DNA of 64,000 nt from contig URCF01000011.1 in the NCBI GenBank assembly GCA_900546365.1, positions 4,869-68,868 on the forward strand, in the 5' to 3' direction. The position numbers were made by a program, and so were the translations under genes. Each line of letters starts with the position of its first letter. Within the stretch, counting starts at the first letter, position 1. The stretch is from an uncultured Porphyromonadaceae bacterium. Its GTDB lineage: Bacteria > Bacteroidota > Bacteroidia > Bacteroidales > Muribaculaceae. The notes below the pieces were generated by a model. The model searched no databases. It was not told where the DNA came from and saw only the letters and a program-made list of their open reading frames with translations. This document shows positions 24,513 through 32,525 of the stretch, piece after piece.

Positions 24513-25772
24513 CTATTCGTCCTCAAATTCGGCACGCAGCACGGCTATCACCTGATCCACGGTATCTTCCTCCAGGTCGGCCTTGTCGATGAGCACCTGA
24601 CGGGGAGTGTTGAGCACACCTTTGGCGGTAACGCAGCCCATGTTTTTGAGAGCGTCAATGACCCATCCATCGATTTCGTCCTTGAACTCGTCGAGGTAGA
24701 TATCCTCTTCGTTGGGCTCCTCGGTGTCGCGATACACTTCTATAATATATCCGGTAAGCATCGAGGCGAGCTTGATGTTCAAGCCGCCCTTACCGATGGC
24801 CAGTGACACTTCGTCGGGGCGGAGGAACACTTCGGCCTTCTTCTCGTTCTCATCCAGACGGATGGACGAAACTTTGGCGGGGCTGAGGGCGCGCTGGATG
24901 AACAGCGAGGGGTTGGCGGTGTAGTTGATCACATCGATATTCTCGTTGCGCAGCTCGCGGACAATGCCGTGGATACGCGATCCTTTCACACCCACGCAGG
25001 CTCCAACGGGATCGATACGGTCATCGTAGCTCTCCACGGCTATCTTGGCGCGTTCACCCGGTATGCGGGCCACGGCGCGGATGTTGATGAGGCCATCGTG
25101 AATCTCAGGCACTTCAAGCTCAAATAAGCGGCGGAGGAAATTCTCGTTGGTGCGACTTACTGTGATTTTGGGATTGTTGTTCTTATTGTCCACATTAGCC
25201 ACCACGGCGCGAACAGTCTCGCCCTTGCGGAAGAAATCGCCGGGAATCGACTCGCTCTTCGGGAGCAGAAGCTCATTCTTGTCATCATCGAGCAGGAGAA
25301 TCTCCTTGCTCCATGTCTGATACACCTCGCCGCTCACGAGGTCGCCCTCGAGCTCCTTGAATTTCTTGTAGATATTCTCCTTCTGGAGGTCAAGAATCTT
25401 ACTCTGGAGGGTTTGACGGAGGTTGAGAATGGCGCGGCGGCCAAAGTCGGCGAAAATAATTTCGCGTGTGTGCTCCTCACCTATTTCCACATCGGGGTCC
25501 TGGTCGGCGCGAGCATCGGAAAGCGAGATTTCAAGGTTGGGGTTCTGCACCTCGCCGTCGGGCACCACCTTGAGGTTCTGGAAAATCTGCACATCGCCCT
25601 TGTCGGGGTTCATGATCACATCCAGATTCTCATCGGTGCCAAACATTTTGGCGAGCACATTGCGAAACGACTCTTCAAGCACACTGATCATAGTGGCCTT
25701 GTCAATATTTTTAAGTTCCTTGAACTCGGCAAAACTCTCCACCATATTGGGAGCTTCCTCTTTCTTAGCCAT
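24513..25772 (-). CDS. nusA: transcription termination/antitermination factor NusA
   Basis: The 419-residue protein has the NusA N-terminal RNA-polymerase-binding domain ('MVESFAEFKELKNIDKATMI' region), an S1 domain (about 130-205), and two KH domains with 'GACVGVKGSRIHGIVRELRNE' and 'LAIGKGGLNIKLASMLTGY'. A short acidic C-terminal helical part follows. It lacks the long acidic repeats of enterobacterial NusA, which is normal outside Proteobacteria. It sits between rimP (12-bp gap) and infB in a conserved order. Confidence 0.96.
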   Translation of the reverse strand: MAKKEEAPNMVESFAEFKELKNIDKATMISVLEESFRNVLAKMFGTDENLDVIMNPDKGDVQIFQNLKVVPDGEVQNPNLEISLSDARADQDPDVEIGEEHTREIIFADFGRRAILNLRQTLQSKILDLQKENIYKKFKELEGDLVSGEVYQTWSKEILLLDDDKNELLLPKSESIPGDFFRKGETVRAVVANVDNKNNNPKITVSRTNENFLRRLFELEVPEIHDGLINIRAVARIPGERAKIAVESYDDRIDPVGACVGVKGSRIHGIVRELRNENIDVINYTANPSLFIQRALSPAKVSSIRLDENEKKAEVFLRPDEVSLAIGKGGLNIKLASMLTGYIIEVYRDTEEPNEEDIYLDEFKDEIDGWVIDALKNMGCVTAKGVLNTPRQVLIDKADLEEDTVDQVIAVLRAEFEDE

Positions 25773-25784
25773 GGGAAAGTATCG

Positions 25785-26258
25785 TTATTTGAATTTTAAT
25801 AAATATTTTACTGATTTGCATTGGTCAACATCAAGCACCACAGGCTCGGCCACCATCTCGGGGCGTTTCTTCCCCTCGAGCTTCACCTTTTTGAGCACCT
25901 CGATGGTGAACTGACGCTGCGGCTCGTTGTAGTCGGTGAGCACTCCCGACAGCTTTCTGCCATCGCGGGTGAGCACCTCCACCTCGTTGCCGATATTCTT
26001 CATATACTGGCCCGGCACCTTGAACGGAGCGGTCAATCCGGCGGAGCCCACGGTGAGCTCATAATCCTCGGCATCGCGGTCAAGGGCAGCCTCGATTTTG
26101 CGTGTGATGTCGGCACAAGCGTCGATATCCACGCCGGTGGGAGAGTCGATCTCCACATTTATTTCGTTGGCCGGGCTCACTGTCACCTCCACCAGAAAAG
26201 CATCAGTGTTGGCGATAGCGTCGCTCACAATGTTGGCCACAATCTGTTTGTCGATCAT
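25785..26258 (-). CDS. rimP: ribosome maturation factor RimP
   Basis: The 157-residue protein aids 30S subunit maturation. It has the two RimP domains: the N-terminal part with 'VSPANEINVEIDSPTGVDIDACADITRKIEAAL' (cited in part) and 'YELTVGSAGLTAPFKVPGQY', and the C-terminal SH3-like part 'NIGNEVEVLTRDGRKLSGVL'. An open frame extends upstream to 26336, but it would read through the promoter and leader, so the ATG at 26258 is used. It is the first gene of the rimP-nusA-infB-folK operon. Confidence 0.94.
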   Translation of the reverse strand: MIDKQIVANIVSDAIANTDAFLVEVTVSPANEINVEIDSPTGVDIDACADITRKIEAALDRDAEDYELTVGSAGLTAPFKVPGQYMKNIGNEVEVLTRDGRKLSGVLTDYNEPQRQFTIEVLKKVKLEGKKRPEMVAEPVVLDVDQCKSVKYLLKFK

Positions 26259-26312
26259 ATCAATACAAATAAAATGGAGGAAGCGTGCGCCCCCTCCGTG
26301 ACTTTGATGCTG

Positions 26313-26343
26313 CAAAGATAGTGAAATCAAACCCATTGTGCAA
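26313..26343 (-). promoter_or_regulatory. promoter of the rimP-nusA-infB-folK operon
   Basis: Read on the minus strand, TTG (26343-26341), a 20-bp spacer and TATCTTTG (26320-26313) form a full consensus promoter. The leader of about 50 nt before ATG 26258 contains a GGAGG...CCTCC pairing that could form a small hairpin; its role is not known. Confidence 0.75.
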
Positions 26344-26401
26344 TCAAATCAGCATTTTTTTCATTCGCCGACACCCTCACCACCGATTTATTAACAAAAC
26401 A

Positions 26402-27418
26402 TTAACGATTTTTATCTTTTTTTATCATGCTGTTAAGCCGGCTTGCAACATAGCGGTTGTAAAGCACTGATGCGAAATAGCACAGCACGAATGTCACTAC
26501 GGCGACGCCCAATGTCAGGGCTACTGATGCACGTGCATCAGTGTGCGCAAGCTTACCGGCGATGATTATTAAGGGTCGGTAAAGCGGTTCATGCAGAGCC
26601 ATTACCACGAGGGTTACAGAACCTGCTCCCAATGCTTCAAGCCAGGGCCTGGAACCGATGAGAATTGATGCAGAGACAGCGAGTAGCGAACCGACGAGCG
26701 AGGAGAGGACGAAGAGAGGGATGGAGGGGAAGAGACCGGGTTGCACTGCGTTCTTGCCGATGATTGTGGTGAGGTAAATGAATGCGATGGCTGAAAGAAT
26801 GAAAACTATGATACATGAAGCTTTGCGCTGTGACAGCGCGGTGAGCAAGCCTTTGCCATAGATGCCAACGAAGTAAAACGGCAGCATCACCATGGCTTGG
26901 CTGATGCCCCACGGAAGTTCCCATATCTCCAATTTTGCGAGAGCGAAGCCTATGGCACCGATGGCAAGCACGATGGTTATGCGTCCCCAATCAGAGTGGA
27001 GACGGTTGTAGATGATGTTGGATGCGATTTCAATACAGAATAAGGTTGGTAGAAACCACAATACAATATTGTGGGACATTCCGGAAGCATAGTTGTTTCC
27101 GAGCAGCAGCGGGAGAAGCCTCATCCATTCAGATGCAACATGGGACTCACGAAAATGCACTTCTACCGCCCAGAAATACGCCAAAGTCAGAAGATAGAAA
27201 AAGAAATAGGGCACAATCAGGCTCTTGAATTTCTTTGCGGCCAGTGTTCCGAGCTTGACACCGGGTGTGAAGAGCAGTCCAGAAAGGATGAAAAACAAGG
27301 GCATGTGAAAACTGAAGATGGCATTGAAAAGGAATTCATTTTTGGTCACATGCCCTACAATCACCAGAAATATGGCAATAAAACGGGCAACATTGATAAA
27401 CGGATAGTATTGTCGCAT
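26402..27418 (-). CDS. acyltransferase family 3 membrane protein
   Basis: The 338-residue protein has about ten membrane segments and the acyltransferase-3 opening 'FINVARFIAIFLVIVGH', which includes the catalytic His, then 'FHMPLFFILSGLLF'. These enzymes pass acyl groups, usually acetyl, to sugars on the outer face of the inner membrane. The track start at 27559 would cover the divergent promoter, so ATG 27418 is used. It diverges from an SGNH-hydrolase lipoprotein gene at 27507 with back-to-back -7 boxes. In other O-acetylation systems an AT3 protein works with an SGNH domain, so the two may act on the same polysaccharide. Confidence 0.87.
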   Translation of the reverse strand: MRQYYPFINVARFIAIFLVIVGHVTKNEFLFNAIFSFHMPLFFILSGLLFTPGVKLGTLAAKKFKSLIVPYFFFYLLTLAYFWAVEVHFRESHVASEWMRLLPLLLGNNYASGMSHNIVLWFLPTLFCIEIASNIIYNRLHSDWGRITIVLAIGAIGFALAKLEIWELPWGISQAMVMLPFYFVGIYGKGLLTALSQRKASCIIVFILSAIAFIYLTTIIGKNAVQPGLFPSIPLFVLSSLVGSLLAVSASILIGSRPWLEALGAGSVTLVVMALHEPLYRPLIIIAGKLAHTDARASVALTLGVAVVTFVLCYFASVLYNRYVASRLNSMIKKDKNR

Positions 27419-27439
27419 AAACTTTTCTATATTTGCATA

Positions 27440-27488
27440 CAAAGATAGTTGTTTGGTGTGGGAAAATAGCATCAAATGGCTACATTTG
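27440..27488. promoter_or_regulatory. divergent -7 boxes for the acyltransferase and SGNH genes
   Basis: On the minus strand TATCTTTG (27447-27440) faces the acyltransferase; on the plus strand TACATTTG (27481-27488) faces the SGNH gene. Both fit TAnnTTTG. The -33 elements are weak, so activity may need an activator. Confidence 0.55.
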
Positions 27489-27506
27489 TGATGCGAATAA
27501 CATATT

Positions 27507-28091
27507 ATGTTTAAATTAGCGATAAAATCAGCTGCATTGACAGCATTTTTATTCCTCATGCCATCGTGTGAGGATGGCGCACAGCGCAGGGTAACATTCG
27601 TCGGAGACTCGATGATAGAGCGTTGGGATGTTCAATATTGTTTTCCCAACTTTGATTGTACCAATATGGGAGTGTCTGGTGCTGGAATAAAATATATTGA
27701 ATCACTTGCCGGGAGATTCCATGGTGAAACCATTGCGGTGATGATCGGCACCAACAACAATGGCGAATATCCCAACGAAACACTCGCTGAGAAATTCGCG
27801 CAAAAGTATTGCTCAGCCATAGAGTCGCTTGGTGCCGACAAGGTGTATCTTTTCTCCATACTGCCACGACAGGCCACACATGACCGCGAAGACATCAACG
27901 AAGATATCGCCACAGTCAACGGCAAAATCAGGCAGATGCTGGGTGACAAGCCGAATGTGGTGTATATCGACACCAACGATGAGTTTATGGATGGAAACAG
28001 AATCAACCGGCAATATTATGTTGACGGACTGCACCTCACAGCTTGGGGGTATGAACTCTTAACAGCAAAACTGAAACAATATCTGGATTAA
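27507..28091 (+). CDS. SGNH/GDSL hydrolase lipoprotein
   Basis: The 194-residue protein has a signal peptide with the lipobox 'LFLMPSC'. It then shows the four SGNH blocks: block I 'TFVGDSMIERW' (Ser nucleophile), block II Gly in 'NMGVSGAG', block III Asn in 'VMIGTNNNGE' and block V 'YVDGLHLTAWGY' (Asp-x-x-His). It is probably an esterase or acetylesterase tethered to the outer membrane or periplasmic face. It lies one base before a barrel-like protein gene (operon) and back to back with an acyltransferase-3 gene, which suggests acyl editing of a surface glycan. Confidence 0.9.
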   Translation: MFKLAIKSAALTAFLFLMPSCEDGAQRRVTFVGDSMIERWDVQYCFPNFDCTNMGVSGAGIKYIESLAGRFHGETIAVMIGTNNNGEYPNETLAEKFAQKYCSAIESLGADKVYLFSILPRQATHDREDINEDIATVNGKIRQMLGDKPNVVYIDTNDEFMDGNRINRQYYVDGLHLTAWGYELLTAKLKQYLD

Positions 28092-28092
28092 G

Positions 28093-28686
28093 ATGAGACA
28101 TTGGTTAATCATATTTTGTTTACTGATCACACTGCCGGGGTTTGCCCGCGGGCAATTTGATGTGGGATTGCGTGATTCGCGCTTTATCTATGGACAATAC
28201 ACCCTGGACAACCATTACTTCGGTCGGCTTGAGCAGAGTGTGTTTTCAGAAGCCATAGCCGACCAATATCTGCGCGGATATGTTGGTTATATCGCCCGAC
28301 CGGGCAAATGGGAACTTAAAGCGAGCGGATATTTCGGGAGCACATACAATAGGTCGTATCATAGCGAGGGCGCCTTGCTCAGCGCACGTTTTTTTCCATG
28401 GAAAAGGCTGTGGATAAAGGGTGTGCTCAATCCGCATCACGATTCCGGGATTGGATACAGCACTTGCTATGAAGCCGTTGCCGGAGTGTCGATTGTCAAG
28501 GCTATTGATCTGCTTGCAGGATACAGCACGATTCCGGAATACAGGCAGTCGGAAAAACGGGCACATGTGGGGTTCGATTTCCATGTGGGTCATCTGAATG
28601 TATCTCCGGTGCTTTCCCTTGCCACCACCGGAGCCTCCAAGGCCAACAGGCTGCGATTGCTCGTGAATTTTAATTATCAATTTTAA
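28093..28686 (+). CDS. hypothetical secreted protein, probably a small outer-membrane beta-barrel
   Basis: The 197-residue protein has a signal peptide ('HWLIIFCLLITLPGFARG'). Its mature part alternates polar and hydrophobic residues with many Tyr and Gly ('WELKASGYFGSTYNRSYHS', 'VSIVKAIDLLAGYSTI') and ends in Phe ('LLVNFNYQF'). That is the pattern of an outer-membrane barrel of about eight strands. No family is recognised. It starts one base after the SGNH lipoprotein stop, so the two are coupled; it could anchor or export the product of the acyl-editing neighbours. Confidence 0.7.
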   Translation: MRHWLIIFCLLITLPGFARGQFDVGLRDSRFIYGQYTLDNHYFGRLEQSVFSEAIADQYLRGYVGYIARPGKWELKASGYFGSTYNRSYHSEGALLSARFFPWKRLWIKGVLNPHHDSGIGYSTCYEAVAGVSIVKAIDLLAGYSTIPEYRQSEKRAHVGFDFHVGHLNVSPVLSLATTGASKANRLRLLVNFNYQF

Positions 28687-28790
28687 CAAACTAACTTATG
28701 TGTATGCTTTTGCGTTATACAGTTCGTTAGCGTTTCATATGCCGTAAGGCGCGTATAACGATTGTTTTATTTATTCTAAATTTTAGCGCA

Positions 28791-31157
28791 ATGGCTAACA
28801 ATATTATTACACTCGAATCCGGGTCGCTGTCATCTTACCCGGCAGGAACAACTATTGTGGTGGCTGATGGAGCAACAGTTTCTGTTCCTATTGGTCTGCC
28901 TGTGACTATGGGGGAAAATTGCCGATTGATTCTTGGCTCCGGAAGCACCCTTGATGTGGATGGAACACTGGAAATGTCAAACGGCAGTGTGCTCGATGCT
29001 AAAAAAGGAGCGATCAATCTTCAGGGGGAACTGAAACTTTTGGCCAACAGTACTATTTGTTTGCGCGACTATCCGGTGGTGGGAAACGGGACTATAGGAG
29101 CTCCAGCATACACTCTTTATTCTCACCAGCAGAGTTATGCATCACTCGTGGCTCCATGTACGTTTATCTTCAACGGTGTCAGTGTGACCGGTATGTGGCA
29201 TATCGACCGGGCTTATCCGCAATGGTTCGCCGAACCCGGATGCGATGATTGGTCCGACCCTATAAACAAGGCGATTGATATGAAATACACCGGAGAAGTG
29301 TTTTTGCAACGAGGGAGGTATAAAGTCAAGAAATCGGTGAAAATAAATTATGGCATTGAGCTTGTTGGAGAGAGCGGTGCCCCTCGTTTCTTTGACAGTA
29401 ATGAGAATTACAGGTCTGATTTTTGGGGCACATCGTTGTTTGTCAGCAACTCCGATGCCACATTGACAGATTTCCAGTCTGGCTACATGGTGCTTGTGAA
29501 TACCAAGGATGTGGCCGATTACCCCAACCCCAATACCCCCATACGCAATCAGTTCGGGATGTGGAGAGTGAACAACCCATACAATGTAACGGCACTCCGC
29601 AATATTACATTGATGGATGGTGAGGATAACAGCCAAGTGCTTCCAGGATTGTCTGCACTGTTCACGGCCGGGGGGATGACCATAGAAAATTGTGATTTTA
29701 GGAATTTCAAGCAAGCGATAGTCAAGAGCCGTGATTATGCGGATGGATTCGTGATTAGGAATTGCCGGTTCTCGGGTGTTCACAAGAAGCATTACGAAAA
29801 TATCGTGCAGCCTGACAGCGATGGGATATACGATACGGAATATATGGTGCATTTAGTAGGCGATGGTGACAACCTCCAGATAGTGGGCAACTCATTCAGC
29901 GGAGGGAATATAAAGCGCTACCGCGCCCTTTTTGTCTCAAACAATCGTGGTGGCACGATAAGCGACAACATCACCGGCGGCATCATCAAATTTTCGGATT
30001 GCCGAGGGCTGTCGTTTGTCAACAATCACATGGAGTCATCTATGGAGTCCGGCGAGGGAATGCAGATACAGGTGCTTAACGCCCAAATGGAGGTATCCAA
30101 TAATTTTTTCTACAAAAGTGAGCTTGGCAACATTGTTGTTAGTTCTAATGGATATAACATTCCCTGTGTATTGGAACTCCATGATAATAGTTATCTACTG
30201 CCGTTCCATAATCTATTTCACGGATTGAGTAATAATACCATAGCTCACAAAAGCTTAGAAGATAGAAAAGCAGAATTCCAAAAATGGAAGTCTATATGGT
30301 TGGCGCGAGTAGCCAAACCGGAAATCATTGTTGGTTACGGTGCAACTGTGAACATTTCCAATCAATATCGAAATACGGCATTGAAGCAATCTCTTACATG
30401 GCCGGTAACTGTTGGTGTGAGTTTTGGTACAGAGAAGTTTAATGGCACGATTGCATCGCCGGAATCAGTGGAAAGGCTAAACAATTTGTTGCCATTTCTA
30501 TCGTGCAAGGGTACTATTAGTGCAGGATATGATATTAATGGCGTGAGTTATTCGCTATCAAATATAAATCAACGAACGGCTGCAATGATGAACAATTCTA
30601 ATGACCGATGGTATGCCATGTCGGGCAAATATGAGTATTATGCGGTGTTTGTCATTGATCGTCAGAGGGGTATCATTGCCTATCCTCAAGGTATGCCTTA
30701 TATAAAACTTAAGGACATTAATTCAACAGCGTTTTCATTGGCGAAAACAAATTTTATAGAAAGCCCATTGGCCGAGGATGCTGTAAGTACCCTTGTCACA
30801 ATTCATGGGGAGGATTCTGCACCAGTTTGGAGCGGGTATCTGAGGATGTATCGATGTTGCACGGATGCTGCCGGAGCTAAGACATGGAGCACGGTAGATG
30901 TGCCTGTGGCCAATGTGTTGACCCTTTATGACAACGGCCTGTTTTTTGGTGGTTATCCTTGGATGGATTGCGAAGACCCGTCACAAAATCTTACGATAGC
31001 TGATGACCTTAAAATAAAACATGTGTCGCATATAAATGAATCAGTAGAATGTTATGGCGAAACACGGCCATTGGCGTTGCCGTCAAGCTGGAGCGTAGGC
31101 GACAAACTGTTTAATATCGGTGCCGACAGTTCTTGGTCAGTATTCCTAAAAAAATAA
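28791..31157 (+). CDS. large right-handed beta-helix (pectate-lyase-like) protein
   Basis: The 788-residue protein has repeating beta-helix turns at the N-terminus ('GATVSVPIGLPVTMGENCRL', 'STLDVDGTLEMSNGSVLD') and in the middle ('GGMTIENCDFRNFKQAIV', 'DNLQIVGNSFSGGNI'). The C-terminal 300 residues are not recognised. There is no signal peptide, which is odd for a fold that is nearly always secreted; phage tail spikes and type IX or contractile-system cargo are exceptions. DNA after about 30100 is clearly AT-richer than the first half, so the gene may be a chimera or a recent arrival. It follows the SGNH/barrel pair after 104 bp. The enzyme activity, if any, is unknown. Confidence 0.7.
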   Translation: MANNIITLESGSLSSYPAGTTIVVADGATVSVPIGLPVTMGENCRLILGSGSTLDVDGTLEMSNGSVLDAKKGAINLQGELKLLANSTICLRDYPVVGNGTIGAPAYTLYSHQQSYASLVAPCTFIFNGVSVTGMWHIDRAYPQWFAEPGCDDWSDPINKAIDMKYTGEVFLQRGRYKVKKSVKINYGIELVGESGAPRFFDSNENYRSDFWGTSLFVSNSDATLTDFQSGYMVLVNTKDVADYPNPNTPIRNQFGMWRVNNPYNVTALRNITLMDGEDNSQVLPGLSALFTAGGMTIENCDFRNFKQAIVKSRDYADGFVIRNCRFSGVHKKHYENIVQPDSDGIYDTEYMVHLVGDGDNLQIVGNSFSGGNIKRYRALFVSNNRGGTISDNITGGIIKFSDCRGLSFVNNHMESSMESGEGMQIQVLNAQMEVSNNFFYKSELGNIVVSSNGYNIPCVLELHDNSYLLPFHNLFHGLSNNTIAHKSLEDRKAEFQKWKSIWLARVAKPEIIVGYGATVNISNQYRNTALKQSLTWPVTVGVSFGTEKFNGTIASPESVERLNNLLPFLSCKGTISAGYDINGVSYSLSNINQRTAAMMNNSNDRWYAMSGKYEYYAVFVIDRQRGIIAYPQGMPYIKLKDINSTAFSLAKTNFIESPLAEDAVSTLVTIHGEDSAPVWSGYLRMYRCCTDAAGAKTWSTVDVPVANVLTLYDNGLFFGGYPWMDCEDPSQNLTIADDLKIKHVSHINESVECYGETRPLALPSSWSVGDKLFNIGADSSWSVFLKK

Positions 31158-31283
31158 AACAAAAGTTAATCATGTGTTTACATTTGCTTGAATCAATGAA
31201 ATATCGTTAATTTGCAACATTGGAAATTTAAATAACATGTTGACTATGAAACAACAGATTGCTTATACTTTTTTGTTTTTTCT

Positions 31284-32366
31284 TTGATAAATATATTTTC
31301 GTTTGTGGCGTACGCTTCTGAAAAAACGGAGATTGAAATACTAAATAAAAGCATTAAAAGTGAAAGTGGGGATCACGTTGTTAAAAAAACCGGCAATGCA
31401 ACGTATCTCTACAATGGCATATCTTTCAAACTATCGGATGATGGGTATCTATCGCTTCGGGGTATGGTGCAGGAAGAGTATGATAGCTACGGCTATCATG
31501 GGATTTATCCTTGGGAATGGGGGAAGGATACCCCCGGGGAAATACCTGTGCCGGAACAACTGCCGATTGACGGGGTTTATTATCCGGTTACGCACATCGG
31601 ACTCTACGGTTTAGGCGTGAGTGATGAATTCTGTCCAAGTGTAGGACCTATAATATTAAAGCTCCCCGGCACCATCACCACCATAGAATCTTTCGCCACA
31701 GCGTGGGGTTATTGGAGTACAGGAAATTCTGTGCTATATATCACATTGCCTGAATCTGTAAGAGTTATAGAACACCATGCGTTTATACATAATATAACCG
31801 AGGTTATCTACGACCGTGATTTTCTCAACAATGGCATTGAATATCTCGGTGCGGCATTCTTGCCACGGCAAGGAGAGGTGTTGCCCGATGTGCCGGCATC
31901 TGTGAAGACTGTTCAAAGCGGGGCGTTCTTTTTGCAACCAAAAGATGGTAAGAACATTTCCCATCGGCTGGTATGTCATGCCGTCGAGCCACCGGAGGTT
32001 GTTCCGTACATTGATAATGAAGTGAGTCTGACCGGTTTTACGGACGACGAGTTGTACGAACATCAATCACCGGATCCTAACTACCACAATCCATACAGAT
32101 ATGGTGGTCCGAGTGTTGACCACGAATTGACGGTGTATGTGCCGGATGAGTCATTGGAGCTGTACAAGGCGCATCCGGTATGGGGCAAGGTAAAGGCTAT
32201 ACTTCCGATGTCCACCGCCATTGACGGGGTGGAGAATGACCGCGATGTGAATGATGATATCCCCGTGGAGTATTTCAATCTGCAGGGTGTTCGCGTGGAG
32301 AACCCATCGTCAGGAATTTTTATACGCCGTCACGGCAACAAGGTTGACAAGGTACTGCTGCGTTGA
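31284..32366 (+). CDS. BspA-like leucine-rich-repeat surface protein, signal peptide frameshifted
   Basis: The readable frame has LRR_5/BspA-type turns ('YITLPESVRVIEHHAFIH', 'PASVKTVQSGAFFLQ', 'LTVYVPDESLELYKAHPVW'). It ends in a sorting-like tail ('VEYFNLQGVRVENPSSGIFI') shared with the 19403-21013 protein. It lacks a proper start: the first codon in frame is TTG 31284. The natural start lies in another frame at ATG 31246 (or 31237), coding 'MKQQIAYTFLFFL' before a stop. Joining the two frames at the T runs 31269-31283 by a -1 shift, or one extra T, gives a full signal peptide ending 'FSFVAYA'. So the gene is either phase-off, decayed or mis-assembled. AT-rich like the gene before it. Confidence 0.65.
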   Translation: MINIFSFVAYASEKTEIEILNKSIKSESGDHVVKKTGNATYLYNGISFKLSDDGYLSLRGMVQEEYDSYGYHGIYPWEWGKDTPGEIPVPEQLPIDGVYYPVTHIGLYGLGVSDEFCPSVGPIILKLPGTITTIESFATAWGYWSTGNSVLYITLPESVRVIEHHAFIHNITEVIYDRDFLNNGIEYLGAAFLPRQGEVLPDVPASVKTVQSGAFFLQPKDGKNISHRLVCHAVEPPEVVPYIDNEVSLTGFTDDELYEHQSPDPNYHNPYRYGGPSVDHELTVYVPDESLELYKAHPVWGKVKAILPMSTAIDGVENDRDVNDDIPVEYFNLQGVRVENPSSGIFIRRHGNKVDKVLLR

Positions 32367-32409
32367 GAATAGTTAGCGTTGGCTGGGCGATGAAAGAATG
32401 GTGAAATAT

Positions 32410-32441
32410 TTTGGGGGAATGGATGGAATTTTGTAATTTCG
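32410..32441 (+). promoter_or_regulatory. promoter of nifJ
   Basis: TTTG (32410-32413), a 20-bp spacer and TAATTTCG (32434-32441) match the consensus with one mismatch. A leader of about 78 nt precedes ATG 32526; no riboswitch is recognised in it. Confidence 0.65.
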
Positions 32442-32525
32442 CCAATGTAATTTATCCGCACCGTGTGGTTTTATCAAACACGGTGAAAATAAGCCAATTA
32501 ACTCTAAATAGATTACATAAACACT

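Noticed and set aside
28713..28760. 8-bp inverted repeat cgttatac/gtataacg before the beta-helix gene, as a terminator or attachment site
   Set aside because: The arms are short, the spacer is 32 nt, and there is no T-run or direct-repeat partner. It may be chance.
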